Source of the DNA: Microbulbifer sediminum
Lineage (GTDB): Bacteria > Pseudomonadota > Gammaproteobacteria > Pseudomonadales > Cellvibrionaceae
Length of the DNA stretch: 64,000 nucleotides
Assembly (NCBI RefSeq): GCF_021729035.1
Contig: NZ_JAJSAP010000007.1
Location: 1 to 64,000, forward strand
Direction of reading: 5' to 3'
The translations under genes and the position numbers were made by a program. The notes below the pieces were generated by a model. That model saw only the letters and a program-made list of their open reading frames with translations, was not told the origin of the DNA and did no database searches. Of this stretch, positions 7,580-16,228 are shown piece by piece (within the stretch, counting starts at the first letter, position 1; each line of letters starts with the position of its first letter).

Positions 7580-8761
7580 TTACAGCCTGAGGAAAATTCC
7601 CTTCCGGTTTAACGGCCACACCAACAGCGTCACGATGGCGAGTATGCCGAAAGCACAGAGTATTGACGCCGCCCACGGGTTGCTGACGAAAGACAACGCA
7701 ATCTGGAAGCCAAAGTTCTGCGGGCTGGTGCCGCCGATCGGGGTGCCCGAGTAGGCAAGGAAGACCTGGGACAATATAAAAGCGAGGATGGCGTTACTGC
7801 CAAGGATCAACACAGGCTGCAGTATCTTGCGTCCCACTCCGGCCTGCAGCGCAAAGAACAACACACAATAAGCCATCGCCGCCCAGCCACTGGATACGAT
7901 CGCAAAGGTCGAGGTCCAGACCCGCTTGTTGATCACAGAGAACGGATCCAGCAAGTGGCCGATGCAGACCAGTGCAAACCCGGCTGCGATACCCAGCTTC
8001 AGCTGCCTGCTTGAGGGTGCCCGGCCAAGCCAGTGCGCAAATATCGCGCCGATCAGGACATTCGCGGTGGCGGGGAGGCTCGCCAGCAGTCCCTCCGGGT
8101 CGTACACCACCTCACCGGCTGCATTGGTGCCGTAGGGCCACAGGTGCGCCACGGTGAAGACCTGACGATCCACCCATGCGGCCAATGTTCCTGCCGGCGT
8201 GACCGAGCCGGTCGGGTAACCCGGTGCCGAGGTAAAGGTCAACACCAGGATCCATCCCGCCAATATGGCGACTGTTACCAGTACCAGGCCCTTGATATTC
8301 AGGTGCCGGGTTGCGCCTGCCTGGTTTGCCGTCGCCAACATGATTGTCGCGGCCAGCGCGTAGCACAGGCCGATTCGCTGCAAAACACCGGGAATTCGCA
8401 GGTTGGCGAAATCAAAGGCAGGTAACAGGTTTAACAGCAGCCCCAGCCCGATCAGCGACAGGGTGCGGCGGCCGACCCTTCCTGCATGCTGGCCGATTGG
8501 GCGGTCACTGGGAAATCCCAGGGCCATGGCGGCACCCACTGCGAAGAGGAATGCGGGGAATACCAGGTCGGCCAGGGTGTAGCCGTGCCAGGGCGCGTGA
8601 TCGAGTATGGAAAGGCGATGGCCCCAGGAGCCGGGGCTGACCACCAGGATCATTCCCATAACCGCAAGGCCACGCAGGCCGTCCAGTGCAAGGATCCTGT
8701 TTTCCATCGCTGACGCGGAAACCTGCACAGAGGACGCAGGTGTTGTTGTTATGCTTCCCAT
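7580..8761 (-). CDS. NagX/HGSNAT-type membrane acyltransferase
   Basis: This 393-residue protein has about ten membrane segments. The N-terminal signature is that of the heparan-alpha-glucosaminide N-acetyltransferase family (bacterial NagX, DUF1624/DUF5009): LALDGLRGLAVMGMILV, then HAPWHGYTLADLVFPAFLF. The histidine at about residue 55 in HAPWHG aligns with the acetyl-carrying histidine of human HGSNAT. The likely activity is transmembrane acetylation of an amino sugar, perhaps from chitin or glycosaminoglycan breakdown; the substrate is inferred. The start could be 8761 or the inner ATG at 8707, just before the conserved block. It faces dbpA tail to tail. Confidence 0.85.
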   Translation of the reverse strand: MGSITTTPASSVQVSASAMENRILALDGLRGLAVMGMILVVSPGSWGHRLSILDHAPWHGYTLADLVFPAFLFAVGAAMALGFPSDRPIGQHAGRVGRRTLSLIGLGLLLNLLPAFDFANLRIPGVLQRIGLCYALAATIMLATANQAGATRHLNIKGLVLVTVAILAGWILVLTFTSAPGYPTGSVTPAGTLAAWVDRQVFTVAHLWPYGTNAAGEVVYDPEGLLASLPATANVLIGAIFAHWLGRAPSSRQLKLGIAAGFALVCIGHLLDPFSVINKRVWTSTFAIVSSGWAAMAYCVLFFALQAGVGRKILQPVLILGSNAILAFILSQVFLAYSGTPIGGTSPQNFGFQIALSFVSNPWAASILCAFGILAIVTLLVWPLNRKGIFLRL

Positions 8762-8897
8762 TTATAAGTCCAGCTCAGTTTTTATTGGATTTTTCTGGTG
8801 GAAAGTGCAATGAGTGCAGCAGTGGCGGGTTCCGTCAGCACTAAGCTTAACTTTTTATGCCAGATCCGAGGCCGGGTCAGGCTTTGCCCTACGGCTC

Positions 8898-8939
8898 CAC
8901 AATGCAATTGCTCAAATTACGGTGGGGGTCTGCATTGTG
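8898..8939. repeat. Inverted repeat in the acyltransferase upstream region
   Basis: CACAATGCA at 8898-8906 and TGCATTGTG at 8931-8939 are perfect 9-bp complements 24 bases apart. They lie in the gap of about 280 bp between the acyltransferase start and the kinase stop. There is no T-run, so this is not an obvious terminator. It could be a regulatory hairpin or a dyad binding site. Confidence 0.4.
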
Positions 8940-9045
8940 TCCACTTCTGGACGACAGGGAGGGATGAAAGCGGGTTAAGAAGGGACGCGGTGAGCCACTG
9001 CCCATTTTTCCGGGACGGTGGCTTTAAGTCTACAGGCGAGATATT

Positions 9046-9912
9046 TCAGGCTGTTAAAAACCTGCGGGCCCTGGCGAGGATCTCATCCTTGATATGTGGC
9101 GCTACCTGGCCGGAGCTCCACTGGACCGCATACCAGAGCATGGACAGATAACCATAAATCGCAGACCAGTGCTCTAGCCGCTGCGCATCTTCCCTTTGAA
9201 CTTCCCGCTCCAGGTATTCCTCAAGCAACAGCCGCCGTTGTTGTTCGTTGAACGCATGTTCTTCCACTATTACCGCCAAGTCGTAGAAGGGGTCGCCCAT
9301 GGCGGCGTACTCCCAGTCGATTGCATACAAGCCGCCGCCGGGCGTGTCTATCAGGTTAGCCGGGGACAGGTCGTTGTGGCAGAGACGATAGCCGTCGGCC
9401 AGTAACCTGGCATCCTCGAGGTGTCCCTTGATCCTGGCATCCAGAGCCTGCAACTGCGGATAAAATTCTGCGTGCGTATCGATGGATTCCCGGTAGCTCG
9501 CCACCTTGGTTTCGATATCCAGGTGGGCGCCGATGGATGGCAGCCGGTGAATACTGCGCAGCAGCTTCGCCAGCTGTCGCAAGGCCCCATGGTCCTGCCT
9601 GTGCCAGGACTCACCGTCGATAAATCGGGTCACCAGGTACCGGTGCCCGGGGTCGCAGTAGACCAATGGCGCGCACAGGCCAGAGCGATCCGCATGCTGC
9701 ATCGCCATCGCCTCGGCCCGGCGGTCCAAGTCCAGGGTGTCACTGATCGGGGAGTTTTTCCGCAAGACCAGCCTGTCATTGCCGGACGCGAGCAGGTAAC
9801 TCCGGTTCGTCAGGCCGCCCGTAAGCGGACTGAGCACGGTGGGAGGGACGCTGCTCCAGTGTTCCCAGTCGGCGGGGATGATGTCCGCTGATACCCTGGT
9901 GTTGTCGGTCAT
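9046..9912 (-). CDS. ThiK-like phosphotransferase of the thiamine operon
   Basis: This protein of about 288 residues belongs to the APH/choline-kinase superfamily. The substrate-side start SPLTGGLTNRSYLL, the catalytic loop LCHNDLSPANLI (about residues 185-196) and the metal-binding IDWEYA (about 206-211) are intact. E. coli ThiK, in the same superfamily, phosphorylates thiamine. As the last gene of a TPP-riboswitch operon with an outer-membrane receptor and a PnuC-type permease, this one probably traps imported thiamine as thiamine phosphate. ATG 9912 is used; ATG 9918 is equally possible. It follows the transporter almost without a gap. Confidence 0.8.
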   Translation of the reverse strand: MTDNTRVSADIIPADWEHWSSVPPTVLSPLTGGLTNRSYLLASGNDRLVLRKNSPISDTLDLDRRAEAMAMQHADRSGLCAPLVYCDPGHRYLVTRFIDGESWHRQDHGALRQLAKLLRSIHRLPSIGAHLDIETKVASYRESIDTHAEFYPQLQALDARIKGHLEDARLLADGYRLCHNDLSPANLIDTPGGGLYAIDWEYAAMGDPFYDLAVIVEEHAFNEQQRRLLLEEYLEREVQREDAQRLEHWSAIYGYLSMLWYAVQWSSGQVAPHIKDEILARARRFLTA

Positions 9913-9922
9913 ACGCATGCCA

Positions 9923-10606
9923 TTACCGTTCCGGCATCACCGGGTTGAAGCCGGGCTGGGCGGCTTGTACCTGGTCTTCCCCGTGCTGGCCGGTAGCTTT
10001 TTCCTGCCGGTAGATGGCCAGCCATTGGAAGAAGCCGATCACCACAAGGATTACATACAGCAGGAACAGCAGCGCCGTGAGATACAGCTCCCGGTCCAGG
10101 TACAGGTAGATGGAGGCTCCATCCACCACGATCCAGTAGAGCCAGTTTTCCAGCACCTTGCGGGTCACCATGAAGGTGGTGAGCACCGCACCCCAGGTGG
10201 TGAAGGAATCCAGGTAGGGCAGTGCCGCGTCGGTGTTGGCCTGCAGGAAATAGCCGAAGACGAATGTCAGTGCGCCCACGCCGGCCATGGCCAGCAGGTG
10301 CCGCCGCAGCGTCCAGCGATGAATATACAGGTCCCGCTGCCCGTCGCGGTGATGCTGCCACTGCCACCAGCCGTAAACCGCCATCGCCAGGTAGAAGACC
10401 TGCAGCGCCGATTCCATCAGCAGGCTCACGTCCCAGAACAGGAACAGGTAAATCGCGGTACTGGCAAACGCGGCATACCAGCAGCTGATCTTTTCGCGCA
10501 TGGCCAGCAGCAGGTAGGCGAGCGCGAGGATGACCGCGGCGATTTCCCACAGGGACATCGCCCCCAGGGAAGCAGTTATGGCACTGCCTATATCCTGCTC
10601 AGGCAT
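9923..10606 (-). CDS. pnuT: PnuC-family transporter, probable thiamine uptake (PnuT type)
   Basis: This 227-residue inner-membrane protein of the PnuC fold has about seven helices. It shows the family motifs YGWWQW near residue 75 and, late in the chain, WIVVDGASIYLYLDRELYLT. PnuC proteins import vitamins by facilitated diffusion coupled to intracellular phosphorylation: nicotinamide riboside for PnuC itself, thiamine for PnuT. The TPP riboswitch upstream and the kinase downstream argue for thiamine. ATG 10606 overlaps the stop of the preceding gene by 8 bases and has AGGTGAG upstream; a GTG at 10615 is an alternative. The symbol rests on context. Confidence 0.82.
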   Translation of the reverse strand: MPEQDIGSAITASLGAMSLWEIAAVILALAYLLLAMREKISCWYAAFASTAIYLFLFWDVSLLMESALQVFYLAMAVYGWWQWQHHRDGQRDLYIHRWTLRRHLLAMAGVGALTFVFGYFLQANTDAALPYLDSFTTWGAVLTTFMVTRKVLENWLYWIVVDGASIYLYLDRELYLTALLFLLYVILVVIGFFQWLAIYRQEKATGQHGEDQVQAAQPGFNPVMPER

Positions 10607-10874
10607 CCTGCTCACCTATTGTTTCACTCGGGGCCAGGTCACCGTCGATAAACTTGCACACAAAAATTGCGCGACCGAAATTTTCGTAGGACGCGCGCAT
10701 TTCCTGTTTCAGGGTATCCATCACCAGGTCGTAGTCGCCGAACACCTGGGTGCTCATGGTATTGGTGATTACCCGCAGGTCGGGGTGACGGTTCAGGCGG
10801 TCGATAAAGTTCTGGATTGCGGGGATGTACTCGTCCTTCAGCGGGTACTTGCTGATCTCGACGGAAATTTTCAT
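10599..10874 (-). CDS. YkoF/MTH1187-like thiamine-binding-type protein
   Basis: This 91-residue protein belongs to the DUF77/YkoF-related group of small ferredoxin-like domains. It starts MKISVEISKYPL and continues with the strand ITNTMSTQVFGDYD and a second helix (MRASYENFGRAIFV). YkoF of Bacillus binds thiamine in a tandem version of this fold. There is no signal peptide, so the protein is cytoplasmic. Placement between a TonB receptor and a PnuT-type permease in a TPP-riboswitch operon fits a thiamine- or hydroxymethylpyrimidine-binding helper. Its exact function is not established. Confidence 0.75.
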   Translation of the reverse strand: MKISVEISKYPLKDEYIPAIQNFIDRLNRHPDLRVITNTMSTQVFGDYDLVMDTLKQEMRASYENFGRAIFVCKFIDGDLAPSETIGEQDA

Positions 10875-10952
10875 AAGCTGCCTCCGGGAATCATGGCCCC
10901 GAAATCCTGGGCGGCCAACGGCCGCCCGTACATTTTTAAAGGTGCGTAAATT

Positions 10953-13109
10953 TTAAAAGGTATAGGTACCGGAAATACCCGCAACCCGCGGCTCGCCGAA
11001 CTGGTAGTAGGGCTCAGGCGCGTAGAAATTGGCCGGGTTGTTGCCGAACTGGTTGCTGAAGTAGAAGCCCCGGGTGTAATAGTCCTCGTCCGTGAGGTTG
11101 CGGCCCCACAGGGACGCCTCCCAGCTGTCGCCATGGTAGGTCAGGCGCGCGTTCAGCAGCTCGTAGGCAACCGATTTCTCATCGTGGCTGTTGGAGAAGT
11201 AGAAGGAATCCTTGCCCTCCACCTCGACCCGCAGCAGCAGGCTGGGCGTGAAGGCGTATTCAGCCCCGGTAAAGAACTGGTAGTTGGGGGCGTGGGCCAC
11301 GTCGCGGCCGTCCAGGTCCACTGGGGCCAGGGCTATGCCGTTCCAGTCGTCCCGCGCATCCACGTGGGAGGTGCTGACGAAGTCCACGAACTCCGCATCC
11401 AGCCAACCGGCCGAGGCGAACAGGCGCAGGAACTCCGTGGGGCGGTAGTCCAGTTCCACTTCCAGCCCGGTGGTGGCACCACCGGCGGCATTGGTAAGGA
11501 AATCATCGAAGGAGAAATCGGCCGGGTCGAACACCGACTGCTTGGCCTGCACATCGCTGCGGTCCTGGTAGAAGGCGGCGAGCTGCGCCTGCAGGCGATT
11601 CTCCAGCCACGCGCCCTTGATCCCCAGCTCGTAGTTAAGCAGTTGCTCGGTGTCGAACTCGAAGGCATCACGGCCGATAGCCGGGTTGGTGGCGGAGGCC
11701 GAGATGATCCGACCATTGACACCGCCGGCCTTGTAGCCACGGGACACGGTGCCGTAAACCAGGGTATCGGCAATACCGCTGTACTCCAGCGTGATATCCC
11801 CTCCCCAGAGGTTTTCGCTGTTGCCGGCATCCACCACCAGTGAATCGGAGTAATCCGCATCGCGCTGCTCCAGCCGCAGGCCGGTCACCAGGGCGAAGGC
11901 CCCACCCAGGCTGGTACGCAGCTGCCCGTACAGGGCCTGGTTGGCGGTTTCAAACTGGCTGGTGAAGCCCTGGTTGCGCTCCAGGTCCTCGCTTTCATCG
12001 CGCAGGTAAATCCCGGCCACCCAGCTGCTGCGGCCATCGAACAAGGCGGTCTGTTCGGTGGACAACAGGCGCAGGTCGGCGCTCAGGTTTTTACGGTCGC
12101 GCAGGTAGTTGTCGGTGGAGCTGTATTCCCACGGGTGGAAACCCACATAGGTCCAGTCTTCGTCGTAACCGTACTCGGTATCCGAATCGGCCACGCTGAT
12201 GGTGGATTCCAGGGTGAACAGTTCACTGCCGGACCAGCGCGCCACCAGGGAGCCGGCCAGGGTCTCCTGCCGGTCCCGGCCCGGCTGGTCCGACAGGGTC
12301 TCGCGGGTGTTGTACAGCGAGAAGGCGTCGTAGCCGTTGTCCACGTCGAGATAGAGCGCGGTGATATCCAGTTGCAGGTCGTCGCTGGCCCGGTAACGCA
12401 GCTTGCTGCGCAGGATCGACTCATCGATATTGTTGGTGTCTTCCCGGCCCAGGTGGGCGTTATCGATATAGCCGTCCGACTGCTGGTTGCGGGCGGCCAG
12501 GCGATAGCTCAGCCTGTCGGTAAGCGCACCGCTGCCCACGGCTGACAGGGTGCGGCCGTTGTACTCGGCCAGCTCCGCGGATACCTCGGCCATGGGCGTG
12601 TCTGTGGGCGCATTGCTGGTCATGGTGACCAGGCCGGCCAGGGCGTTGGCGCCATAGACAGTGCCCTGCGGCCCGCGCAGGATCTCCACCTGGCCCATAT
12701 CCAGGGTGCTGGCGGCCAGGCCCAGGCCGGTGAAATCGATGCCGTCGATGATCAGGCCCACCGACGGATTCACCGGGTCGATAAACTGGCTGCGCTCACC
12801 GATACCGCGAATCTGGATAAAGCGGCCGCGGGAGGCGCCGGCGGCGAAGTTGACGTTGGGAGCCAGGTTGAGCAGCTGGTCCAGGTTGTCCGCGCCACGG
12901 GCACGGATGGTGGCACTGTCCAGCACACTGACGCTGGTGGATAAGTCGAGCTGGCGGGTGTCGCGCAGCTGGCTGGTGACGATGACCTCTTCCAGGTCTC
13001 CGGCACCGGACTCGGTGGCAGCCGCTGGTAGCGCGGACAGGTTGCCGGCCACGGCTACTGCCACCCCGATGGAGAGGGCGATGGGTCTTGTTCTGTATTG
13101 GTTATTCAT
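10953..13109 (-). CDS. TonB-dependent outer-membrane receptor, probably for thiamine
   Basis: This 718-residue receptor has a signal peptide (about residues 1-31, ending PAAATE), a TonB-box-like EEVIVTSQ near residue 40, a plug domain with SVSVLDSATIRARGADNLDQLL, then NVNFAAGASRGRFIQIRGIGERSQF and GPQGTVYGANALAGLV. A 22-strand barrel follows, ending in the aromatic terminus GTYTF. It is the first gene after a TPP riboswitch, so expression should fall when thiamine pyrophosphate is plentiful. That matches thiamine-regulated receptors described in other gammaproteobacteria. Substrate specificity is inferred from regulation and neighbours, not from the receptor sequence. Confidence 0.88.
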   Translation of the reverse strand: MNNQYRTRPIALSIGVAVAVAGNLSALPAAATESGAGDLEEVIVTSQLRDTRQLDLSTSVSVLDSATIRARGADNLDQLLNLAPNVNFAAGASRGRFIQIRGIGERSQFIDPVNPSVGLIIDGIDFTGLGLAASTLDMGQVEILRGPQGTVYGANALAGLVTMTSNAPTDTPMAEVSAELAEYNGRTLSAVGSGALTDRLSYRLAARNQQSDGYIDNAHLGREDTNNIDESILRSKLRYRASDDLQLDITALYLDVDNGYDAFSLYNTRETLSDQPGRDRQETLAGSLVARWSGSELFTLESTISVADSDTEYGYDEDWTYVGFHPWEYSSTDNYLRDRKNLSADLRLLSTEQTALFDGRSSWVAGIYLRDESEDLERNQGFTSQFETANQALYGQLRTSLGGAFALVTGLRLEQRDADYSDSLVVDAGNSENLWGGDITLEYSGIADTLVYGTVSRGYKAGGVNGRIISASATNPAIGRDAFEFDTEQLLNYELGIKGAWLENRLQAQLAAFYQDRSDVQAKQSVFDPADFSFDDFLTNAAGGATTGLEVELDYRPTEFLRLFASAGWLDAEFVDFVSTSHVDARDDWNGIALAPVDLDGRDVAHAPNYQFFTGAEYAFTPSLLLRVEVEGKDSFYFSNSHDEKSVAYELLNARLTYHGDSWEASLWGRNLTDEDYYTRGFYFSNQFGNNPANFYAPEPYYQFGEPRVAGISGTYTF

Positions 13110-13176
13110 GGTTCTCTCTCGGCAAAAGCGGAAGTGAAAGAGACCCGGGCTGCGACGTGAGGAGGATGATTGACTT

Positions 13177-13273
13177 ACCTATTCCTACGCCGGTATTAAC
13201 CGGATCAGGTTCAAGGGTTTGCGCCCTGGTGACTATCAATCACCGCGCATCTCAGGCCGAAGCCACCCCTAAG
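13177..13273 (-). promoter_or_regulatory. TPP (thi-box) riboswitch
   Basis: On the minus strand the leader reads GGGGTGG, then CTGAGAT, later CCTTGAACCTGATCCGG, TTAATACCGGCGTAGG and AA. These are the conserved TPP aptamer elements in order: the pyrimidine-sensing CUGAGA loop and the pyrophosphate-sensing ACCUGAU plus GCGUAGG. The aptamer ends about 70 bases before the TonB receptor start codon. No strong terminator is visible in that gap, so control may act on ribosome-site access; GAGGAGGAT sits within it. Confidence 0.95.
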
Positions 13274-13403
13274 GTGTTGCGGGCGCGATCATAACAGAAG
13301 TCACGCTGGTTAGTAATTAGGCAGGGCGCCAGTCACTTCATTGCCGCTCGCGGAAGCCGGGCGGCCGCATACGCCCTGCGCCATCCATGGGGAGAGGAGT
13401 GCT

Positions 13404-13730
13404 GTGAAACCAGGAAATTTTTTCGCGCAGTTACCGGAAGCCATCGACGCCGAGGTCTTTGAGGACGTGCTGGCGTCCGGCCCGGTGCGCATCGAGCGTA
13501 TCGTCTCCCGGGGCCAGGTTACCCCGCCCGGAGAGTGGTATGACCAGGAAGAGGGCGAGTGGGTAATGTTACTGCGGGGCAGTGCACGTATTGCCTTTGC
13601 CGACGGCCGCGAGGTGGTACTGGGCGCGGGCGATTACCTGGATATTCCGGCCCGTGTCCGCCACCGCGTCAGCTGGACCGACCCGGATCGGCAGACGGTG
13701 TGGCTGGCGGTTTTTTACCGTACAACTTGA
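13404..13730 (+). CDS. Cupin domain protein
   Basis: This protein of about 108 residues has a single cupin barrel. Visible elements are GEWYDQEEGEWVMLLRGSARIAF (motif 1, with Glu residues but without the full HxH pattern) and LGAGDYLDIPARVRHRVSWT (motif 2, with the late His). Such small cupins with a WYDQ..EWVMLLRG motif are frequent and functionally undefined; they may bind a metal. GTG 13404 is chosen because GAGAGGAG lies at 13392-13399; the longer ATG frame at 13341 has no similarity. It stands alone, divergent from the thiamine operon. Confidence 0.8.
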   Translation: MKPGNFFAQLPEAIDAEVFEDVLASGPVRIERIVSRGQVTPPGEWYDQEEGEWVMLLRGSARIAFADGREVVLGAGDYLDIPARVRHRVSWTDPDRQTVWLAVFYRTT

Positions 13731-13802
13731 GTCTTTAAATGCAGAAGGGGATTCCGGGACGGCTTTCGACCACGCAAGTCAAATGGCTATATCCAATCGG
13801 TA

Positions 13803-14075
13803 CTAAACTTTACGGATTGGCATAATCCGCGCATCGATTTTGTCCAGGAAAAATACCCTGACAGCCAGAGATAATAAGACTAAGAGTCCTGCAGTAACCT
13901 GACCATGGTTCATGCACATGGGGATAAGAAGGGCCATGCTTATACTTAGGGCAGACGAGTAGAATACGCTGGTTACAACAGCGCAACCGCAAGCCCCGCA
14001 GTAAGTGCCATCCTCCAGAAGTTCGACACCAACACCCGGCTTCTTACATTCCGGGCACTGTCTGTAGTTATTCAT
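13803..14075 (-). CDS. Small zinc-ribbon membrane protein
   Basis: This 90-residue protein begins with a zinc-ribbon-like CPECKKPG and CGACGCAV (two CxxC pairs, residues 7-10 and 27-30). Two hydrophobic helices follow (SALSISMALLIPMCM and TAGLLVLLSLAVRVFFL) and a short basic tail. I do not know its function; similar ribbon-plus-two-helix proteins are common unknowns. The gene and its upstream region are clearly AT-richer than the surrounding chromosome, which suggests later acquisition. ATG 14075 is preferred over the ATG two codons upstream; neither has a strong ribosome site. Confidence 0.65.
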   Translation of the reverse strand: MNNYRQCPECKKPGVGVELLEDGTYCGACGCAVVTSVFYSSALSISMALLIPMCMNHGQVTAGLLVLLSLAVRVFFLDKIDARIMPIRKV

Positions 14076-14450
14076 TGGCAAAAGCAGTCACAGTCCTGAC
14101 AGCGACAAGTTAGCGATATGACACTTTTCATCCCGGGAAACATTATCTATACAAGCCTGGCAGGACAATGAAAATAAGCGCCAACCCCAGATAAATTAAT
14201 CCGGGAGAAGCTTTTTCCGGGATGATCAGGGCATGCAGGAAAAATTTGGGAAAAAGCTCAAGCAGTCGGTTATTAAACAACTAGCTTAATCTTTAGATAA
14301 TCAGTGGGCAGCAGGGGCTATACCTAAATTCATATACCCGGTTTCTAGTGTTCATCGGGTTTTAAATTCAAGGGCAGCACTCGAAAAAAAATAACAGAGT
14401 CCCGGCAACCAGAGTGCTACCGGGGCTTCCGCATGGCGTGACTTGCCGAA
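14076..14450. other. AT-rich intergenic region
   Basis: About 375 bases without a credible gene, much lower in GC than the flanks. It contains the upstream region of the zinc-ribbon gene and, at its end, the terminator of the alkaline phosphatase gene. I see no attC-like site or insertion sequence end here. Confidence 0.5.
14383..14428 (-). terminator. Rho-independent terminator of the phosphatase gene
   Basis: On the minus strand AGCCCCGGTAGCA pairs with GGTTGCCGGGACT around a CTCT loop (about 11 pairs with one mismatch). A TTATTTTTTTT tract follows. It lies just after the phosphatase stop codon. Confidence 0.8.
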
Positions 14451-16010
14451 TTAATCAGCCAGCAAACCACCCGACCTGGCCATCACATGGAAAATATAAC
14501 TCTGCTCGCGGGTACCACTTAGCAGGTGTGCGCCGGGACCGCGAGCCCAGATGCCCACATCCTCGCCACCATGGGTTTCCGCCTCGGTGGGCACCAGAGC
14601 CTCCTGGTGGAAACCGGGCGCAGCGGTATTGACCTCGGACAGGTCGTGGCGGCCGTTTTTGGTGGGCAGGTCGTAGCGGACATCCGCATCGGTCTCGCCG
14701 CCCAGGGCGGCAAAGCCGCGTCCGTTGGCATAACCCAGGGTGGTGTACGGCTTGCCATCGTCGGCCAGCTTCGGTTCCGACTCCGGCTCACCGCGGCTGT
14801 CGTTACCGACCACCTTGCCCAGGATGGGATTGCCCCGGGTGGGGTAGCCGGCCATGGTGAACACGTGGCTGTGGTCGGCGGTGACAATGATCAGGGTATC
14901 CTCGGGGTCGGTGCTCTCCATGGCCAGCCGCACCGCCCGGGCGAACTCCACCGCATCGGTGAGCGCATTGTAGGCACTGCCGGCGTGGTGGCCGTGATCG
15001 ATGCGGCCGCCCTCCACCATCAGGAAGTAGCCGTCCTTGCCTTTATCCAGCATTGCCAGCGCCTTCCCGGTCATCTCGGACAGGGAGGGCTCGCCCGCCC
15101 GGTCTTCAGAGCGGTTCGCCTCGTAACGCATATGCGAGGATTCAAACAGGCCCAGCAGTTTGTCGGTGGCGCCGGGGTCCACATCGACAAATCCGTTGCG
15201 GTCCTCCACATAGGCGGCACCCTTGCCCGGATAGCGCTGCTGCCACTCCTGCACCAGGTTGCGGCCGTCCTCGCGCCGGCCCGGCTCGCCTTCCCGGTCG
15301 GTAACCCCCTTCGGCAGGAACGCGCGGCGTCCACCACCAAGGACCACATCGATCCCGTCACCGTAGGCGAATTCCACCAGCTGCGCGGCGATATCGCGGC
15401 AGCCGTCCGGGGCGCGGTATTCCCAGCCGCGCTCGGCGGCCTTGGCATAGGTGGCCGCCGGGGTGGCGTGGGTGATGCGCGCGGTGCTCACCACACCGGT
15501 GCGCTTGCCGAGCCCCTCGGCCAGCTCCAGTGCGGTAACCAGCTCGCGGCCGCGGCTGGCGGCACAGTCGCCCCGCGGCACATCGCCGCTGACACCGAAC
15601 ATGCCGGCCCGGGTTTTCACGCCGGTCATGATGGCGCTCATGGTGCCGGCGGAGTCCGGGGTCTGCTGGTTGGTGTTGTAGGTCTTGATCAGGCCGGAGA
15701 AGGGCATCTCCTCGAAACTGAGCCGGTATTCCTCGCCATCCAGGCCCTGCTGCTGGCCGGCCAGGATGCGCGCGGCGGTGACGGTGGAAATACCCATGCC
15801 GTCACCCACAAACAGGATGATGTTTTTCGCTGCCCCGGGTTTGTTATTGATCGGCTGCGCGGCCGATTTTTCCAGGTTTTCCTGGCCGTCGGTAAACCAG
15901 CTGCTGTCGCGCTGCGCCTCGGGCATGGTGGGCGCACCGGCGAGGGCGGGGGTAGAGAGTGAGAAAATCAGGGTGCCGGCCAGCGCCAGCGGGGCAATCG
16001 GGTATCGCAT
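14451..16010 (-). CDS. Alkaline phosphatase (PhoA-like), exported
   Basis: This 519-residue protein has a Sec signal peptide (about residues 1-24, ending TPALA). Alkaline phosphatase motifs are complete: NIILFVGDGMG (metal Asp near 70), TPDSAGTMSA with the nucleophile Ser near 120, VEGGRIDHGHHAG (zinc ligands) and TADHSHVF. It hydrolyses phosphate monoesters in the periplasm or outside the cell. I chose ATG 16010 because the signal peptide starts there, although the ribosome site is weak; the 54-residue longer frame is not plausible. No Pho box was identified. It is monocistronic and ends in a clear terminator. Confidence 0.92.
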   Translation of the reverse strand: MRYPIAPLALAGTLIFSLSTPALAGAPTMPEAQRDSSWFTDGQENLEKSAAQPINNKPGAAKNIILFVGDGMGISTVTAARILAGQQQGLDGEEYRLSFEEMPFSGLIKTYNTNQQTPDSAGTMSAIMTGVKTRAGMFGVSGDVPRGDCAASRGRELVTALELAEGLGKRTGVVSTARITHATPAATYAKAAERGWEYRAPDGCRDIAAQLVEFAYGDGIDVVLGGGRRAFLPKGVTDREGEPGRREDGRNLVQEWQQRYPGKGAAYVEDRNGFVDVDPGATDKLLGLFESSHMRYEANRSEDRAGEPSLSEMTGKALAMLDKGKDGYFLMVEGGRIDHGHHAGSAYNALTDAVEFARAVRLAMESTDPEDTLIIVTADHSHVFTMAGYPTRGNPILGKVVGNDSRGEPESEPKLADDGKPYTTLGYANGRGFAALGGETDADVRYDLPTKNGRHDLSEVNTAAPGFHQEALVPTEAETHGGEDVGIWARGPGAHLLSGTREQSYIFHVMARSGGLLAD

Positions 16011-16228
16011 GGGGCGGACTGCTCTTTTCTGGTTATTCAGGGTATCGGCCGCGCGCGGACGGCACTGCCGGAACGGCGCGACGCAGGCAGGAGCCAGGTG
16101 GTAAATTGTGCCACACTCCCGCCGGCATGCGCGTGACAGTTTGGTGAAACGCCCCCGCGGTTCAGCCCGCAACCACCAACTGCGGTGCCTCCGGCAGTGC
16201 TGTGCACAGAATTGCAGGGCGGGGAGGG

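Noticed and set aside
14526..15962. 478-codon plus-strand frame opposite the alkaline phosphatase
   Set aside because: Shadow of a clear phosphatase gene, with no recognisable motifs.
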